Positions 23,758 through 36,244 of a stretch of DNA of 64,000 nucleotides are shown one piece after another. The position numbers and the translations under genes are program-made. The number at the start of each line of letters is the position of its first letter. Positions within the stretch are counted from its first letter, which is position 1. The stretch spans positions 1 to 64,000 of the forward strand of contig JAGEMR010000066.1 in NCBI GenBank assembly GCA_021030915.1, read 5' to 3'. This DNA is from Astrothelium macrocarpum (lineage: Eukaryota; Ascomycota; Dothideomycetes; Trypetheliales; Trypetheliaceae). The notes beneath the pieces are model-generated. The model was given only the letters and a program-made list of their open reading frames with translations, ran no database searches and was not told the DNA's origin.

Positions 23758-25009
23758 GGGGAGGGCTGAGGAAGAATCGGAGAGGTGATGGTGGGATGAG
23801 ATATGGCATTGAGGTTTGATGAGTTTGATTGTTGGCTTTGATGGTCCTAACGATGATGGGTTGGCACTTTGCATGCATCGATTTTCACGGCGCTGGTTGT
23901 TACCGTGGTGGTGCGGTCGGCTGTCTGTGTTTCTTTGGCTGGGAGTTTATGGGCCTTCTTCGATTGTTGCATTTCTACCTGATTTTCTCCTTTTTAGAAG
24001 GTTGAGTTCCTGGACCTATCACTTAAGGCGATCGACTTTGACTCGCCTTTCGGGCTGAGTTGGTCAGTTGTCTGGGTAGGTTCGGGTTGACTCTCTTCAT
24101 TCGCACTGGACTCTCTACGGATCGAGTCTGGTAGTGGAGTAAAGCTTTATCATTGCTATATTGTCTTTGTGAGTACTCAGAACCAATTCCTTAGAAGGCT
24201 GGGTTGAAAGGATCATTAAGTCTTTACGAATTCAAATATACACTGAGCTGTTGCACAACATCGTCTATGCGAGGCAACTTTATACCCCTTGATGCAATCA
24301 CCTAGGAACAGTAGGCTTGAGCTACGAGGCGGTGGCTCCGGTGCGCTCAAAGTGAATTAATGTGGAGTACAGAAAAGCTCAAGCCAGCTACACGAAGCCG
24401 TGTGAGTAAGACGATGAGGTAAGGACATTTTCACTCAATGTTTCGATTGTTTGCCGGCTTCTCGACCTCATTCAATATACCTAACCTGTATAATGGTCGA
24501 CCATGAACGACAATCACCGCCCTGCGCGCAGAAATTTACAAAATCAGATGGATTTCTTGTCGAGCGTGTTGTAACCACAGCCGTACTGGATGAGAGGCAT
24601 TATCTTCTAGAGAAATTTCCTCGATTCTGGCCATTTTGATAAGACTGACAGCTTCGGCGACAGGACTTTTCTGCCTGTACTATCACGTTCTACCTTTCAT
24701 CTGAAGAGGCCTCGCTATAAATTGCTTGGAGTCGTATCCATTGTCAAGCAAGGTTTTGATTGCTCGACCTTTGATTCGCCGGGCTTGTCACCTTTCGCTG
24801 TCAGAGACTGGATTGAGCAACGTCGAACCGTTACCTCATACTCTGCCTTGCATTCCAGGCTACCCAGATCGGATTTGATCCTTTCGACTTCACAGTCAAC
24901 ATTCCATAAAATATATCTGCATTTATAGTGAGTTCTCGGCAAGGTAATTCAGTCTCATCGAACCCCACCTACCCCTCCATTTAACCGCACCTATTCTTTA
25001 GAGGCCGCA
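23758..25009. other. Intergenic, 1.25 kb
   Basis: No supported gene. The first 70 bp continue the G-rich composition of the preceding gene. A short frame at 24451-24639 has no domain. The remainder presumably holds the 3' UTR of the spindle-pole gene and the promoter of the dehydrogenase. Confidence 0.5.
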
Positions 25010-26209
25010 ATGACTGCCGTATGTGCAAATGCAACTACCGATTGCAGTTGCGTATGGCCTCAGTATGTCTTCCTAGGTATGATATTAGTAATAGAGTTTG
25101 GCATGGTCGTCTGGTTAATTGTCATCTTCATACGTCGCGGCTACCACAGTTTCGTAAACTACCTCCATCTCTATTTGCATCCCATCCCACCCCCTGATCC
25201 CATGGCCCCAGTCGCCCTCGTCACCGGCGCTAGCTCCGGCATCGGTCTCGCCCTCACCCAACACCTCCTCTCCCTTCCCTCCCCCCAATGGAACATCGTC
25301 CTCGCAGACCTTAACCCCCCACCCTCCACCCTCTCCCTCCCTCCCTCCCGCACCCTCTTCATACGCACCGACGTCGCCTCCTGGCCCGAGCAAGCCCACC
25401 TCTTCCGCACCGCCTTCGCGCACCTCGGCCGCCTCGACTTCGCCGCGCTCAACGCCGGCATCGACGACCGCGACGACATCTTCCACTCGCTGGGCTCGCG
25501 CGCCGCCGAGGCCCCGGACGGCGGGGGCCCGCGCCGCCCGAGCCGGCGCACGTTCGAGGTCAATCTGCTGGCTGTCTACGAGGGCGTGAAGCTCGCGGCT
25601 TGGTACATGAGTCGCGCGAAGCCCGGCTCTCCCTCCACAACGTCCGTCTCGTCCGCCGACAAGAGCAATACCGCCAACCCCGTGAACGGCCGCATCGTGA
25701 TCACTGCGTCCAGCGCGGGACTGTACCCGCTGGCGGCGATCCCGCAGTACACGGCGGCGAAGCACGGGTTGGTGGGGCTCACGCGCGCGCTGGCGCCCAC
25801 GGCGGCCGCGGCCGCGGGCATCACGGTGAATGCCGTGTGTCCGGCGGTGGTGGCGACGGGGCTGGCGCCGGCGGGGCTGCTGGATGTGTTTCCGGAAGAG
25901 ATGCGGACGCCGATGGCGACGATGATGAGGGCGTTTGAGGCGCTTGGGGAGCTGAGCGAGTTCCGGGAGGGAGGGGAAGGAGGGACGTGGGGGGATGTGA
26001 GGAAGGCGAAGAATGGGTGTACGGTGGAGGTGAGTTTGCAGGAGTTGTGGTACAGGGAGCCGCCGACATTTGCGGATGAGGGCCAGAAGTATATGGCGAA
26101 GGGGACGGCGCAGGTGTGGCAGGACGTGTATAGGGTGAGGAATAAGGGTTTTGCGGAGAGGGATTGGGATGTGGAGGAGAGGGCGCAGAGACAAAAGGCA
26201 AAGTTATGA
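25010..26209 (+). CDS. Short-chain dehydrogenase/reductase, possibly membrane-anchored
   Basis: NAD(P)-dependent oxidoreductase of the classical SDR fold. Visible are the cofactor motif TGASSGIG, LNAG where NNAG is usual, the catalytic Ser in ITASSAG, and YTAAK (YxxxK). From ATG 25010 the protein is 399 aa and has a 20-residue hydrophobic helix (ILVIEFGMVVWLIVIFI region, residues about 25-45) before the fold, implying a membrane anchor. From ATG 25202 (residue 65, MAPVALVTG) it would be a soluble 335-aa enzyme like 15-hydroxyprostaglandin dehydrogenases. Both ATGs have acceptable contexts and no intron is seen. The substrate is unknown. The first half is C-rich, the second half G-rich, with very high GC at the centre. 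Confidence 0.85.
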   Translation: MTAVCANATTDCSCVWPQYVFLGMILVIEFGMVVWLIVIFIRRGYHSFVNYLHLYLHPIPPPDPMAPVALVTGASSGIGLALTQHLLSLPSPQWNIVLADLNPPPSTLSLPPSRTLFIRTDVASWPEQAHLFRTAFAHLGRLDFAALNAGIDDRDDIFHSLGSRAAEAPDGGGPRRPSRRTFEVNLLAVYEGVKLAAWYMSRAKPGSPSTTSVSSADKSNTANPVNGRIVITASSAGLYPLAAIPQYTAAKHGLVGLTRALAPTAAAAAGITVNAVCPAVVATGLAPAGLLDVFPEEMRTPMATMMRAFEALGELSEFREGGEGGTWGDVRKAKNGCTVEVSLQELWYREPPTFADEGQKYMAKGTAQVWQDVYRVRNKGFAERDWDVEERAQRQKAKL

Positions 26210-26592
26210 TGTAAGGAAGGGTAAGGACATGGACGATGTGATGGAATAGGAAGGGGAGCGTGCGAAGAAAAAGTGTCGATGAGATGAAAAGGCGCCGCCA
26301 TGAATGAGATGAATGAACGACGACAAATAAATCAAACGACCCAGCGTTTTACGACTTTACTAAAAAGACATTGACTTTTTTTTCAAGCTTTGGCATAGTT
26401 GCCTAAAGTGTTTGGATCAGTCATCAAAGTATCAATCATGTCGTAATGTGAATCAGGCGTCGCTGGAGTATGCATGCTGTCACCCAAACCAACCTCCAAT
26501 CCATTGCTCGGAAGATGCGGTGAAAAAGGGCTACCATCTCCTCCGACTTGTTTTGCCAATCAACGAGGTCCAATGCAGCAACCCATGGATTT
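26210..26592. other. Convergent 3' region
   Basis: This 383-bp stretch lies between two convergent genes. The first about 80 bp are G-rich like the end of the dehydrogenase. A T9 run at about 26378-26386 and AT-rich DNA follow, compatible with polyadenylation of both genes. No gene is seen. Confidence 0.5.
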
Positions 26593-27760
26593 TCATAGCA
26601 GCGACCTGATGATTTGTCCGCCTTCGAATGTTTCACCGGGTTCCAGTTTCTGCCATCCTTTGACGCTGCCAACTTCCACACAAATCATCTGTAAATAGCC
26701 GTCCTTGGGTTCGAAATCTCCCATGGAAGCCGCCTTTTCTTTCCACGGATTCCAGACGGTGGTATCTTCGAGGTTGTCTCTTACAATATCGTAGCGTGGT
26801 TGGTCAGCCTCTACAATGGAGGTGGTGTCTTGAGGGATAGCTTCGTAGACGCGGTCGGTTTCGCCAGTGATGCGGATGGCCGAATTGGATTCGGTAAAGG
26901 TTTGAGCATTCAGGACTTTGTCAACGTAGGAAACACCTGTCAGACCCTTAACTGTGACTTTGGAGATGTCCTGCGAGGAAATTTGTAAGTCGATTCTTTC
27001 TTGGTTGGCGCGGTGGATGATGGCGCTTCGAGATAGATTCTACGTCACTCACCTTTACTCTAAAATAGCTGTGCAGCAGCATCTGGAACTCAAAAGCCTC
27101 TTTACCCTCATTTCGCACATTCAGCATTGTTTGAAGTCCATCCTTGCCAAGTGTGACAGAGTAGACCAAGCCAAAATCATAAGGCCATGCCTTCTTGGAG
27201 TTCTCGTCTAAACTTGCGGTGTACAGTCCAAAGTCGAGTTTGACGCAATCATCACCTCCTTTGGAAAGAGCGCCAGACTCCGATGTGGACTTGCCGAGAT
27301 ATTCCCATCGCGAATTCCGCGCAAAACCGTGCGATGGGAGTTTCGAGGTGGCATGATTGCCCGGTGGACCTCCGAAAACCTAACACAAGGAGAATAGCAA
27401 TTAGATTTTTTTCCCCTAAAAAAGGAGGTATGCATCCTATCAATCTGATAAGATAGCAAGGATGCGATGTGACTGATTCAATTCGACAATGACTTTGCTA
27501 TAACATACAGGGAAAACCACTGGAATTCCTCCGCGAACCGGTTTACTCCCATCAAGTACTGCTTTCTCGCTCAACCAGAGATTCTCAACGCCGCCACTCT
27601 TCCATGATATCACCGTTGCGCCATGTAGCAGGATCTCGACCGATTCACCCGTCGGCAAAGTAGCAGTGATGCGAGAGTTGTCATTGGACAAGTTGACTTG
27701 TGGTTGTGGAAGGCCGGGAGAAGGCGCAATTGCACTGGGCTTGTTGGCGCGGTCGACCAT
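26593..27760 (-). CDS. Glucose-6-phosphate 1-epimerase (hexose-6-phosphate mutarotase)
   Basis: Aldose-1-epimerase-superfamily enzyme related to yeast Ymr099c, interconverting alpha and beta anomers of hexose 6-phosphates in the cytosol. Exons (minus) 27760-27509, 27379-27053 and 26970-26593 join in phase to give 318 aa, the usual length. Family signatures: GATVISWKSGG, GGIPVVFPVFGG spanning intron 1, LPSHGFARNSRWE with the His of the active site, FEFQMLLHSYFRV, and the C-terminal VWNPWKEKA plus QMICVEVG and LEPGETFEGGQ. Intron 1 is about 129 nt, longer than most here. The promoter lies in the 420 bp before the end of RIF1. Confidence 0.93.
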
Positions 27761-28183
27761 GATGGTCGAAAGAAAAGTGGAGAATTGAAGGGGGATGATT
27801 GGGAGAGAGGGCAAAAACGAGACTGGAACTGGGCGGAAGGTATAGCAGACGAGCGGGGAGAGCAAGGCACAAAGGTGAGAGAGCGAGGGGAGGGGCGATT
27901 GAAATGCAACGGTTACCGGGGCGAGACGGACGTGGTGGGGTGGTGTTGGATGTTCGTTCTTGCGTGGCTTCAAATCTGAAACGCAAAAGCTCGAGCAGCT
28001 ACGTAACTGTGCGCCATGCAACTCGCCCGTCCCAGCAGATCGCCTTTGCAAAACATCCGCCTTTTTTTAACAGGTCCGCAATTAAGCCCGGCACCCATCC
28101 CCAAACCCCCCATGCAACTCGTTGATCATTTTCTCTCTTGCGCTCTCTCTCCCTTCGCCCTTTGATCGCATCGTGTCCGAAAA
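27761..28183. other. Promoter of mutarotase gene and 3' end of RIF1
   Basis: A 423-bp gap between two minus-strand genes. It has a pyrimidine/purine-biased 5' leader (27765-27960) and no gene of its own. Confidence 0.5.
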
Positions 28184-31100
28184 TCACATGCCGCCTTCAG
28201 CCGTGCGCTTCCTAACCTCAGTCTGCAGGTCGACTAATGTATCGTACATTTCTAGATGCTCTTGCGATCCAAACACCGCCTCCTTACACTCCGCAAGGAT
28301 TCCTTTCAACCGCTCGATGATGCTCTTGGGTTGCGCAATTTGTCGTCGTGCGGCGTGTGCCGCCTCCTGTTCAGTGAGAAGCTGCTGGCTCGCCTCCGCA
28401 TCTTCTGCATCTACCCTCGCTGCTGTGCGACCCGTCTCGTCAACGTCTTCTTCTGTGGCACCCACTAAAACATGCTCGCCATGCCTGTCATCTGCATGTT
28501 GTCTGCCAAGTGACTGGCTGTCTCGTCGCTCATTGACAATTTCCTCGTCCGAATCGAGTGACAATTCCCGTGAGTGCTGACCGGCCTTGATCTCCACATG
28601 ACTAAGTGTCCTGCTGCCCGGTCTTGGTTCATTGTCTGTTGCATCGTCCTCGCTCTCTTGCTCGCTCGTATCAGGATCAACCATGCTGACGCTGTCTTCC
28701 CCACTCCGCGCCTTTTTGGAAGTCTTGTCTTCTTGCATAAGCTCGGAAGATGCCTTGCGCTTGCGCTGTGATGCAATGGCGCTAGAACTGGACTTGCGAG
28801 GTCTGCCATATTTTCTTGCTGTCTGAATGGGCATTTTAGACGACTGACCTTGTTGAGATGCCGGAACTGGAGATGCCAAAGGTAAGACGGTGATACAATC
28901 TTGAATATCGTCGTTCTCTTGTAAAATAAATGCTGTAGCTTCACTGGCCTGCAAGAGTTTGGATTTTTGTTTCTTGACAGGCCTGCGGGTTCTTATGGTT
29001 TCTTGAGAGGCTCGCTTCCGTTTGTTAATCTTTCTGGTGGGTTCGTTGTAGTCATCCGGAGAAAGCTGGTACCCGTCTGCTTCAAAGGAATCTTCAACGG
29101 AAGCCAACTGACTTTGCAAAGAAAAATTGTGATCGTCGCTGTTTTCCAGGAAAGTTTGTGTTCGTGGTTGTGCAGTGGAAAAGGCATCTGTATTGGCGTT
29201 TTCCACAGGCAGCTCATGTGAACTTTGTGATGCTTCTACAAAGACTCGTGGCATCTCTGCCCAGTCTGAACTTTGCTCGACGTGCAAAGCTGCGGCTTCG
29301 GCAGAGGATTTGTTGTCCGCTGGCCATAAGCCTGTTTTATTCTGAATTTCTGAGGGTCCCGTTATTGTTTCCCCTATGCCCAGGTCGCGGTTACCCTCAT
29401 TTGGTGTTGGACATTCAACTTGCTTGGATTTTGTCATCTCGTTTGCTTTGGATTGGACAGTTTGTTCATCGTGTTCCGTTTCCCTCGTATCATGACCCAA
29501 CCCCTCATATGATGGGAAAGCAATCGGTGTAAGATCAGGGCCATTCTTTCTGAGTTGGTTCTCAAGGAGAGGTGCAGGAGAGTCATAGATTGAATCCCTG
29601 TTCTCACTGTCGATTGGACAATCGGTAATGGTCTTTGTGGGCAAGGTCATGTTCCGAGCTTCGTTTGGATATTCTTCATTTTCGAACGGCAAGTGACCGA
29701 AATCTATAAACGCAATATCTGTTGGCCCGCTTGGCTGAACTCTGTCGCCCTCAACGGGACTCTCCATTGATGAAAATGGAACATCTGTGTTCTTGCCAAA
29801 TTCTTCTGAGAGTCCATCTACCTGCATCAAGTTGGGAACAACATCATTGAGCATCATCAGACCGTGTTTGGCAGCAGAGCCAGGTGTTGGAGAAGAGTTA
29901 AAAAAGTCATCAACACATTCCTGATCTGGTAGGGTTGGTGTTGTAGGCCTTTCGACGTCTTGTTCGATACCAGAGATAGCAAGCGTTTGCATTTGGTCCT
30001 TTAGATTGCTGGTTTTCCTTGGTTCTGAGCTCGATTGAATATCGGGAAACATTGCAGCCACTACAGCTTGCTGCTGCGATCTGACTTCTTTCTGATGCTC
30101 TGTCAATAATTGCGATTCCATGGCGTTGTAATCGGTTGGTGAAGACTCAATTACAGTGAATTCGATCTGAGAATCATCATGTCGTAGGCGCGCCTTTGGA
30201 GTAGGTCTACAGGGAGAAGATGTCCTGCGAGCTGCAGGTGTTGGGACTTGGTCCTGGTTACTAGCTCGCTCGCAAGGCGGAGAGAGCTGAAGTAACGACA
30301 ATTCCTTGGCTGGGCTCGAAGCTCTTTGACGTTCAATAGGTATAGCTTTCGCGGTTGCATTTGTAGGCTTCAGCCCTGTCTGTGGAATGGTAAGAACCTA
30401 TCGAATTAGCTACAGAGCATTGAGCTGCGTGAATAGCTTACTTTTATATTGTCACCATGTGAGTGGACAAGAAGATCTGACTTTTTAAGAGCCAACTCCA
30501 CCGACTCGGGACAAGCCAAATTCTCCATCTTTCCAAAAGTCTCATTCCATGTTTCTGTGAGCATGATGACAATGTCTGTGTCTCGACACTTAAGACCTGC
30601 GGAAAGCATAGGAGCTAGTTGTTCCAAGAGCAACTCATCGTGACGCGGAATAGATCTGAGAGCCTTGTTGATAGATTTCCATAGCTCAGTCATCTACTTG
30701 ATGTAAATATTTGTTCCAGCGGGGATAAATAATACTTACTAGTGGAAGAATGCCTTCTGCGCTAGCTGTGCCAGTCTCATGGCTACCAATTTCTCCTAAT
30801 ATGTATACAATTCCATCCTGTATTCCCTGGAGCGTGGTAGCCAGTAGTGCCGTTGAAGTGCAATCGATAAAGGCAGCCAACGAATAAAAGAAGCGAGTAA
30901 TTTCTCGCGAAAAATGAGATTGATCCAGCTGCAGGCATAATTGCAATGATTTCTCTATCAAAAGATAAACTTCTTTGAAGGGCTCAGAGATCTGATCCGA
31001 AGGATAATGTAGTGGGGAATCCCACAATATCCGCTGCCCAGATTCAAGCGATTGCTGGTCTTGTGGTTTTGAACCATGCTCTAGGATGAGAGAGCTCCAG

Positions 31101-33775
31101 AGTAAGATGAAGTCCACCTTTATGTGGGACCAGCAGCTGTTAATGATCCTTGCAAGAGGGCCGCTAACAGCCAACGCCACGCCTCCTTCACCAGCTTCGC
31201 GCTTGGCGGCTTTGTTGATGCTCTTAAAAAGGTATACACCATTGTTGAATGGCTCCTCATTGGCATAGATGGAAACTCGAAGGAGATTGATTGCAGTTTG
31301 ATATTCGTGACCGAGATGATGCTCAACTCCGGTAACAGTAGTTTGGGAACAGTCAAAGATCTCCGTAATTTTTTCCGCTACTGCTGGCCACAGACATTCC
31401 AAAACCGTCCGATCTCCTGCAATTCTAACTTCTGTTGCAACATCTATACATTCCTGCAACAGGTCAAGCTTAGCTTGTCGAGTGTTCTGTAAAGCACAGA
31501 CAAGCGCTATTAGCTTTGGCACCTGGGATCGAGCAGGCCCACGAAAAGATTCCAAGGGACAGGAAGAAGCCACCAAACGGAATAGACACTGAAACGGAGA
31601 TAACATCCTTTCCGTAGTTCGATCAGAGCGGGTGGAAGGTGAAGGTGCAACCTTGAATGTGGTGTCACGTCGCTGAACCAGGATATTCTGGGTAAAGTGA
31701 TAGGGTCCAATAGTAATCATTGCTGCATAGATTGCGTCCAAGAAGAGGGTTGCAGAAGATTGTTTGTGGATGCACTCCTGATTGCACGGTGAAATGATTT
31801 TATTCCAGAGTCGGTGAAGGCAATTGATAACCTGAGCAATCGCCTCCCGTAACTCTAAAGATGTCTTGACTTCTTGATTTCCAGCCTCTGCCACAGAGCT
31901 CATTAAACATTTCCAGACATTAATGCTATTCGCCTTCTCCATTTCTATCACTGTTTGTGAGTCTACTATGAGACTCTGTTCCAATACTGGTAGAATGATG
32001 GATAATCGACTCCGAATCCATTTGACGTCAAGTCGTGGCAGCTCCTGTGGCTTTACATGATCCGAATTGTGGGCTCGATCTTCCTTCCAGAGAGTTTGAC
32101 CGAAACCACCAAAAAAGGCCATCAGAATTTGATTTGCCTTCCGGGAGTATTCGGAGCCTTGATGGAGCAGATCTGATAGTTGGCATCTGACGTAGGAATT
32201 CCAGAAGTTGTCAAGCTCCATAGGAAAAGCCAATGGATGAAAAGAGTAGTACAGTAGATTACAATAACTAAAAAGGGCATGGAGCTTGATTTGACGTGAA
32301 GCCTTGCTCTTTTCTGGGCGCTGAAGTTGTAGAGATAGCGGCTGTATGAGCATACTGACCATTTCCTTGGAAGTTGAAGCATTAGGTCGAACGACCGAGA
32401 CCAGGCGATTCCATGCAAAATATGCATGAAAGCGAACATTACCGTCACCACAGTTCAGACAGCGCTCTATGACTCGGAGCCACAAAGGTGTGTATCGCCA
32501 GGCTGGAAGTTTGTGGCCGCGGTTTTGGAAGAACAAGATTACAACGGTCCAGATCTGTGGGATATATTTATGTTGCTCCTGTGTGTCGATCATTTTGAGA
32601 AGACGGCCAGCGTAAAATGAACCATAACTGAGACCACCGTCCGTATCAATACCAGCGTCAAATAGTTCTGTCAAAGCTCTAAGGCACTGGTTATTCTTCC
32701 CGAATTCGACACCAATCTGGATGCCCAAATCAATGGCACGCTTTCGAATATCCCCAATGCTACTGAGCATGCCGTGAAATACATGTTCAAAAACTCCGTT
32801 GATTTTTGACAACACCACCAAAGGAGTTTGAGCTACCAATCTTTGATAAATTGAAAGCCGCCCACCAATGATGCTGTTGCCCTTGATTCTTTCTTCAATA
32901 TTCTGCAGTGTGTCCAACAGTCGCGTCGCTCGAGCTTGTGTGATTATTTTCCACGTAAAATTTTGTTGCGAGAGCATGAGAAGATAGTGTCTTACAACTA
33001 CCTTGGGAGCGATTGGATTCTGCAAGACCTCGATAGATCTTTCGACTATAAATGTGCGAACGTCATCTCTTACGCTCGAGGAAAAGGTTGGAGTGAAGAG
33101 TAGGATTGAGAGTAATTTAAGGGATTGTGTGATGAGGTCAGTCTCAGCGCTTGTGTTCTCGGTCTGGGTGAGAACGCAGTCTCTTCTTATGTAGCTCGTC
33201 AATTCGTCAACTCGTTCACGTAATGTTTTTGTGTCTAATCCATTGGAAAGACATTGGCAGGCCCCCAAAGTACCACATAACGATATATATGTGTCCGTCT
33301 TCGATTTATTGTCGCCATGTCTCAGTTGATGCAACGCGCAGTCAAGTATCGTCTCGAGACTCTGGGAGACTCGTCCGGCGAGTGGTGACGTCGAAGCTTG
33401 TACCGAATCTGGGGATGGAGGAAGTGGAGATTGAGGTGACTGCTTCAAAATCGATCGACATGATTTGAGTTCTCGAGATGGTGCAAGTTGTTTCAATGGA
33501 GAAAGACCGCGATCCTGTACGCTGTAATCGGGCGGTCTGTGGAAATCGGGCCATGGCGAAAAGCAGACTTTCTTTGCAACTAACTTCCGATCTTGCGATG
33601 AAATAGGCGAGCTAACTGGAGGCGTCTGTAGTGTCTGGCCTCGAGTCAATTGTGATGGAGGTAATGTGGTAGTAAAGTCATTCTCAAGGAACTCGAGAGC
33701 ATCGGCAATCTCTCGGTCGACATTTTCTGTAGCTTTTGGAGGAGTAGGTGGACGAGCAGAAAGAACCAACGCCAT
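28184..33775 (-). CDS. RIF1: RIF1, telomere length and replication-timing regulator
   Basis: Large nuclear protein with the Rif1 N-terminal HEAT-repeat fold, which limits telomerase at telomeres and delays late origins by bringing PP1 phosphatase to the helicase. Exons (minus) 33775-30740, 30693-30442 and 30379-28184 give 1827 aa. Introns are 46 and 62 nt. Residues 69-72 (KVCF) and 108-111 (SILK) fit the two PP1 docking motifs RVxF and SILK, both near the N-terminus as in yeast Rif1. Helical HEAT-like repeats run to about residue 1080. The remainder is acidic, Ser-rich and disordered with basic patches (KRKRASQ, RPVKKQKSK). A short helical segment near the end (ERLKGILAECKEAVFGSQEHLEMYDTL, written here only as a location, about 50 residues before the stop) may be the tetramerisation/DNA-binding tail. 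I am confident of the family; domain ends are estimates. Confidence 0.9.
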
Positions 33776-34477
33776 GGCTATGCAAGCAATGAAAAGACAT
33801 CAAATCATGGAAGAAAGATGGGAGAATGGTGGTATTGTCAAAGTACCTTGGGTAAGTCGAGGTCTGGATCACGTCAAGGATCATTAACGCGTCGCGTCAA
33901 GATTAGGACCCCGCGTTTTTGCGCGCGAGAATCCACGCCATCGCTCGTGACTGCCATTTCATCTCCCTCAAAAAATAATAAGCCCAGGCATATGCATCGC
34001 TACTCCCCAGAATTCCCCAAATCTAGAAGCATTGCCGTAATACTATCGGCCCGATCCAAAGGCATACATTGTTCAAGCAGCCGCCCTCAGGCTTACATTC
34101 GATTGCACGAGACGCTCAGCCCAGCCTAGATGCACAATCTCAGCCTCGTGTACCCCATGTCGGCCTATGCGCTTCAGATCACGACGTCACATGCACCGCA
34201 AGGTGGGAATTGACAACCCGCTGATCTTCAGCCGGCCTGCAATTCCGAAGTCTTCTTGCTTTGGCACCACTTGTCCCCTAATATACAGCCGCATGCACAC
34301 CCGCTCAGGCAGCCAGACTTTCTTCCCCATGCGCCTAGACCGGACCGCTGCCGCATTTTGTTCGCGCTACCCGAATAGTCTGCCATTCTGTTTTGCCAAA
34401 TATCCTCCCATTGCGGTATTCAAAGACCACCAATTGCCTACCCGCCGCCAGACTCATCCTTCCACCTTTTCGCCGCC
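33776..34477. promoter_or_regulatory. Divergent promoter between RIF1 and RIC8
   Basis: Head-to-head arrangement with 702 bp between the two start codons. No protein domain is visible in the small frames here. An A/T-rich spot at 33971-33980 and an ATATACAG stretch near 34280 are the only TATA-like sites. Shared regulation of the two genes is possible but not shown. Confidence 0.5.
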
Positions 34478-36244
34478 ATGTTGTCGCACACCAGGAGCCA
34501 TTCCGGAAGCTCCAAGGGCTCTCTAACCCTTTCCCTCGCTCCATCGCTGACCGGAGAAGGTTCGCCGTTTGCTGAGTTTGCTTGCTCCGTGGCGCCATTC
34601 TGACTGTAGAATAGCCAAGCTGAACGAGGTTTCTAACCTCTTGATCAAATTGCGCCATGATCTCAGGACACAATTGCTCGAGCCACAGCGTACGTGGTGC
34701 AACCTACAAACATCAGCGGCGCAAAATCGGCTCTGACGCTTAGACCAGAACGAGTTGCAATCCTTGACCGGCTTAAAGTCTATAGCCGCGATGCAACTAA
34801 TGCGGACCCCATGTTTGAGCAGGAAGTAAGCGTGCAATGGCCTGGCTCATGCGATGTGGTTGTTAATGTCGTTGTAGGGCATCGACACCCTTTGCCAGCA
34901 TGCTTTTGCGAACAAAGACCAAACCTGTTCACGAGAAGCTCTGAGATGCCTTGCCAACGCCTTTCTCCTCCAACCAAAAGCGCGACAAATATTCGTCGAC
35001 AAGGGATATGGCACAAGAGCCGCAGAACGATACAAGGCATGTCAAGTGATATCATGGGCTCGATGATTATTCATTAACTTGATCACAGAGCGACAATAGG
35101 GACGATGAGTTTCTGCTTGGCCGCATTCTCTTTCTAATGACTTATGATACCACTTTGAATTTCGAGATGCTCATCAAAGACTATCATCTGGATGATAGTA
35201 TCAACGACGTTAGTACAGGGCCCACTCGTGAAACTCGGCATTAATCATCATTGTGTAGGCAATGGCACGACATGCAAAAGCTTATTCCAAAAGTCGCAAG
35301 TCATTACCGCACCAAGCAGATGAGATGGCCCTGACAGAGACATGCAAGTTGATATTTAACATTCTTTACTACTATCCTGATTTGGCAGAGAATTTCTCGG
35401 TATCGATTCCACACATTTTCAAAATCCTGACAAGGATAGGGGTGTTGAAGCCGCCCCTTCAGGCTCCAGTCAATACCCTTATTAATGCACTAATTCCCCT
35501 GGACTTGGAAAACAAAAAGTCAAAGCACCTCGGCATCAATCCTGTGTTTCCCAAGTTTGATCAAAACCACAACATTGAGCTTCTAATTGATATTCTGCAT
35601 CAGGCCATCACTAGCTACAAGGAAGATGATCTCGATCACATCGCGGCTCCGGTGCTCAACCTTATTCGAAAGATCTACGGATTTGCTCCCGACGGTGTTC
35701 GAAGATATATGCAATGGCTGATGCTTCCTACCGACGCCGACAGAAAGAAGCCTTTGGGTCAGCTTGACACGCTTTCGGCGCGTTTATTGAGGCTGTCAAC
35801 GTCACCAATGCTACCCACTCTTCGCGAATCCATCTCGGCGATGATGTTTGAATTATCCGACAATGATGCCAATAAATTCGTGCACAATGTAGGCTATGGC
35901 TTCGCGTCTGGTTTCCTACTCAGTCACAATATTGCGGTTCCGCAGACTGCCTCGGATGCGTTCAGCAGCCCGGAGGATGCCGGAAAGCCCGCCATCAATC
36001 CAATCACCGGTCAGCGTCTGGATATGGAGGAGCCGCGTGAGACCGGACCGGAGATGACTCAGGAAGAAAAGGAAAGAGAGGCAGAAAAACTCTTTGTTTT
36101 GTTCGAAAGGTAGGAATTTCAATGAAGCCATCTTCGGATCATTACTAATCAACGCATTTCAGGCTCAAGAAGACTGGTATTGTGGACGTGAAGAATCCTG
36201 TGGAGGAGGCTATGGAACAAGGCAGATTCGAGGAGCTCGACTAG
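34478..36244 (+). CDS. RIC8: RIC8/synembryn, G-alpha chaperone and exchange factor
   Basis: Cytosolic armadillo-type protein that folds and activates heterotrimeric G-alpha subunits in filamentous fungi. Seven exons fit splice sites and phase: 34478-34559, 34615-34689, 34749-34825, 34878-35036, 35089-35208, 35259-36109, 36163-36244, giving 481 aa. Diagnostic runs: CSREALRCLANAFLLQP, DNRDDEFLLGRILFL, CKLIFNILYYYPDL, PVFPKFDQNHNIELL, and a C-terminus NPVEEAMEQGRFEELD. The intron after exon 4 begins GCATGT and not GT (35037), a GC-AG intron; using the nearby GT at 35041 leads straight to a stop. The first exon is the weakest: its ATG at 34478 and the donor GTTCGC at 34560 are inferred. Divergent neighbour: RIF1. 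Confidence 0.88.

Noticed and set aside
22696..23874. 392-codon minus-strand frame
   Set aside because: Antisense to the skewed GC-rich end of the spindle-pole gene; composition (His/Pro/Arg then Gly) mirrors base skew and no domain is seen.
25115..26194. 359-codon minus-strand frame
   Set aside because: Antisense to the dehydrogenase, which has all SDR motifs; long only because high GC removes stop codons.
34694..35077. Continuous 127-codon frame over RIC8 exons 3-4
   Set aside because: It reads through two introns; the conserved protein is only obtained after splicing.
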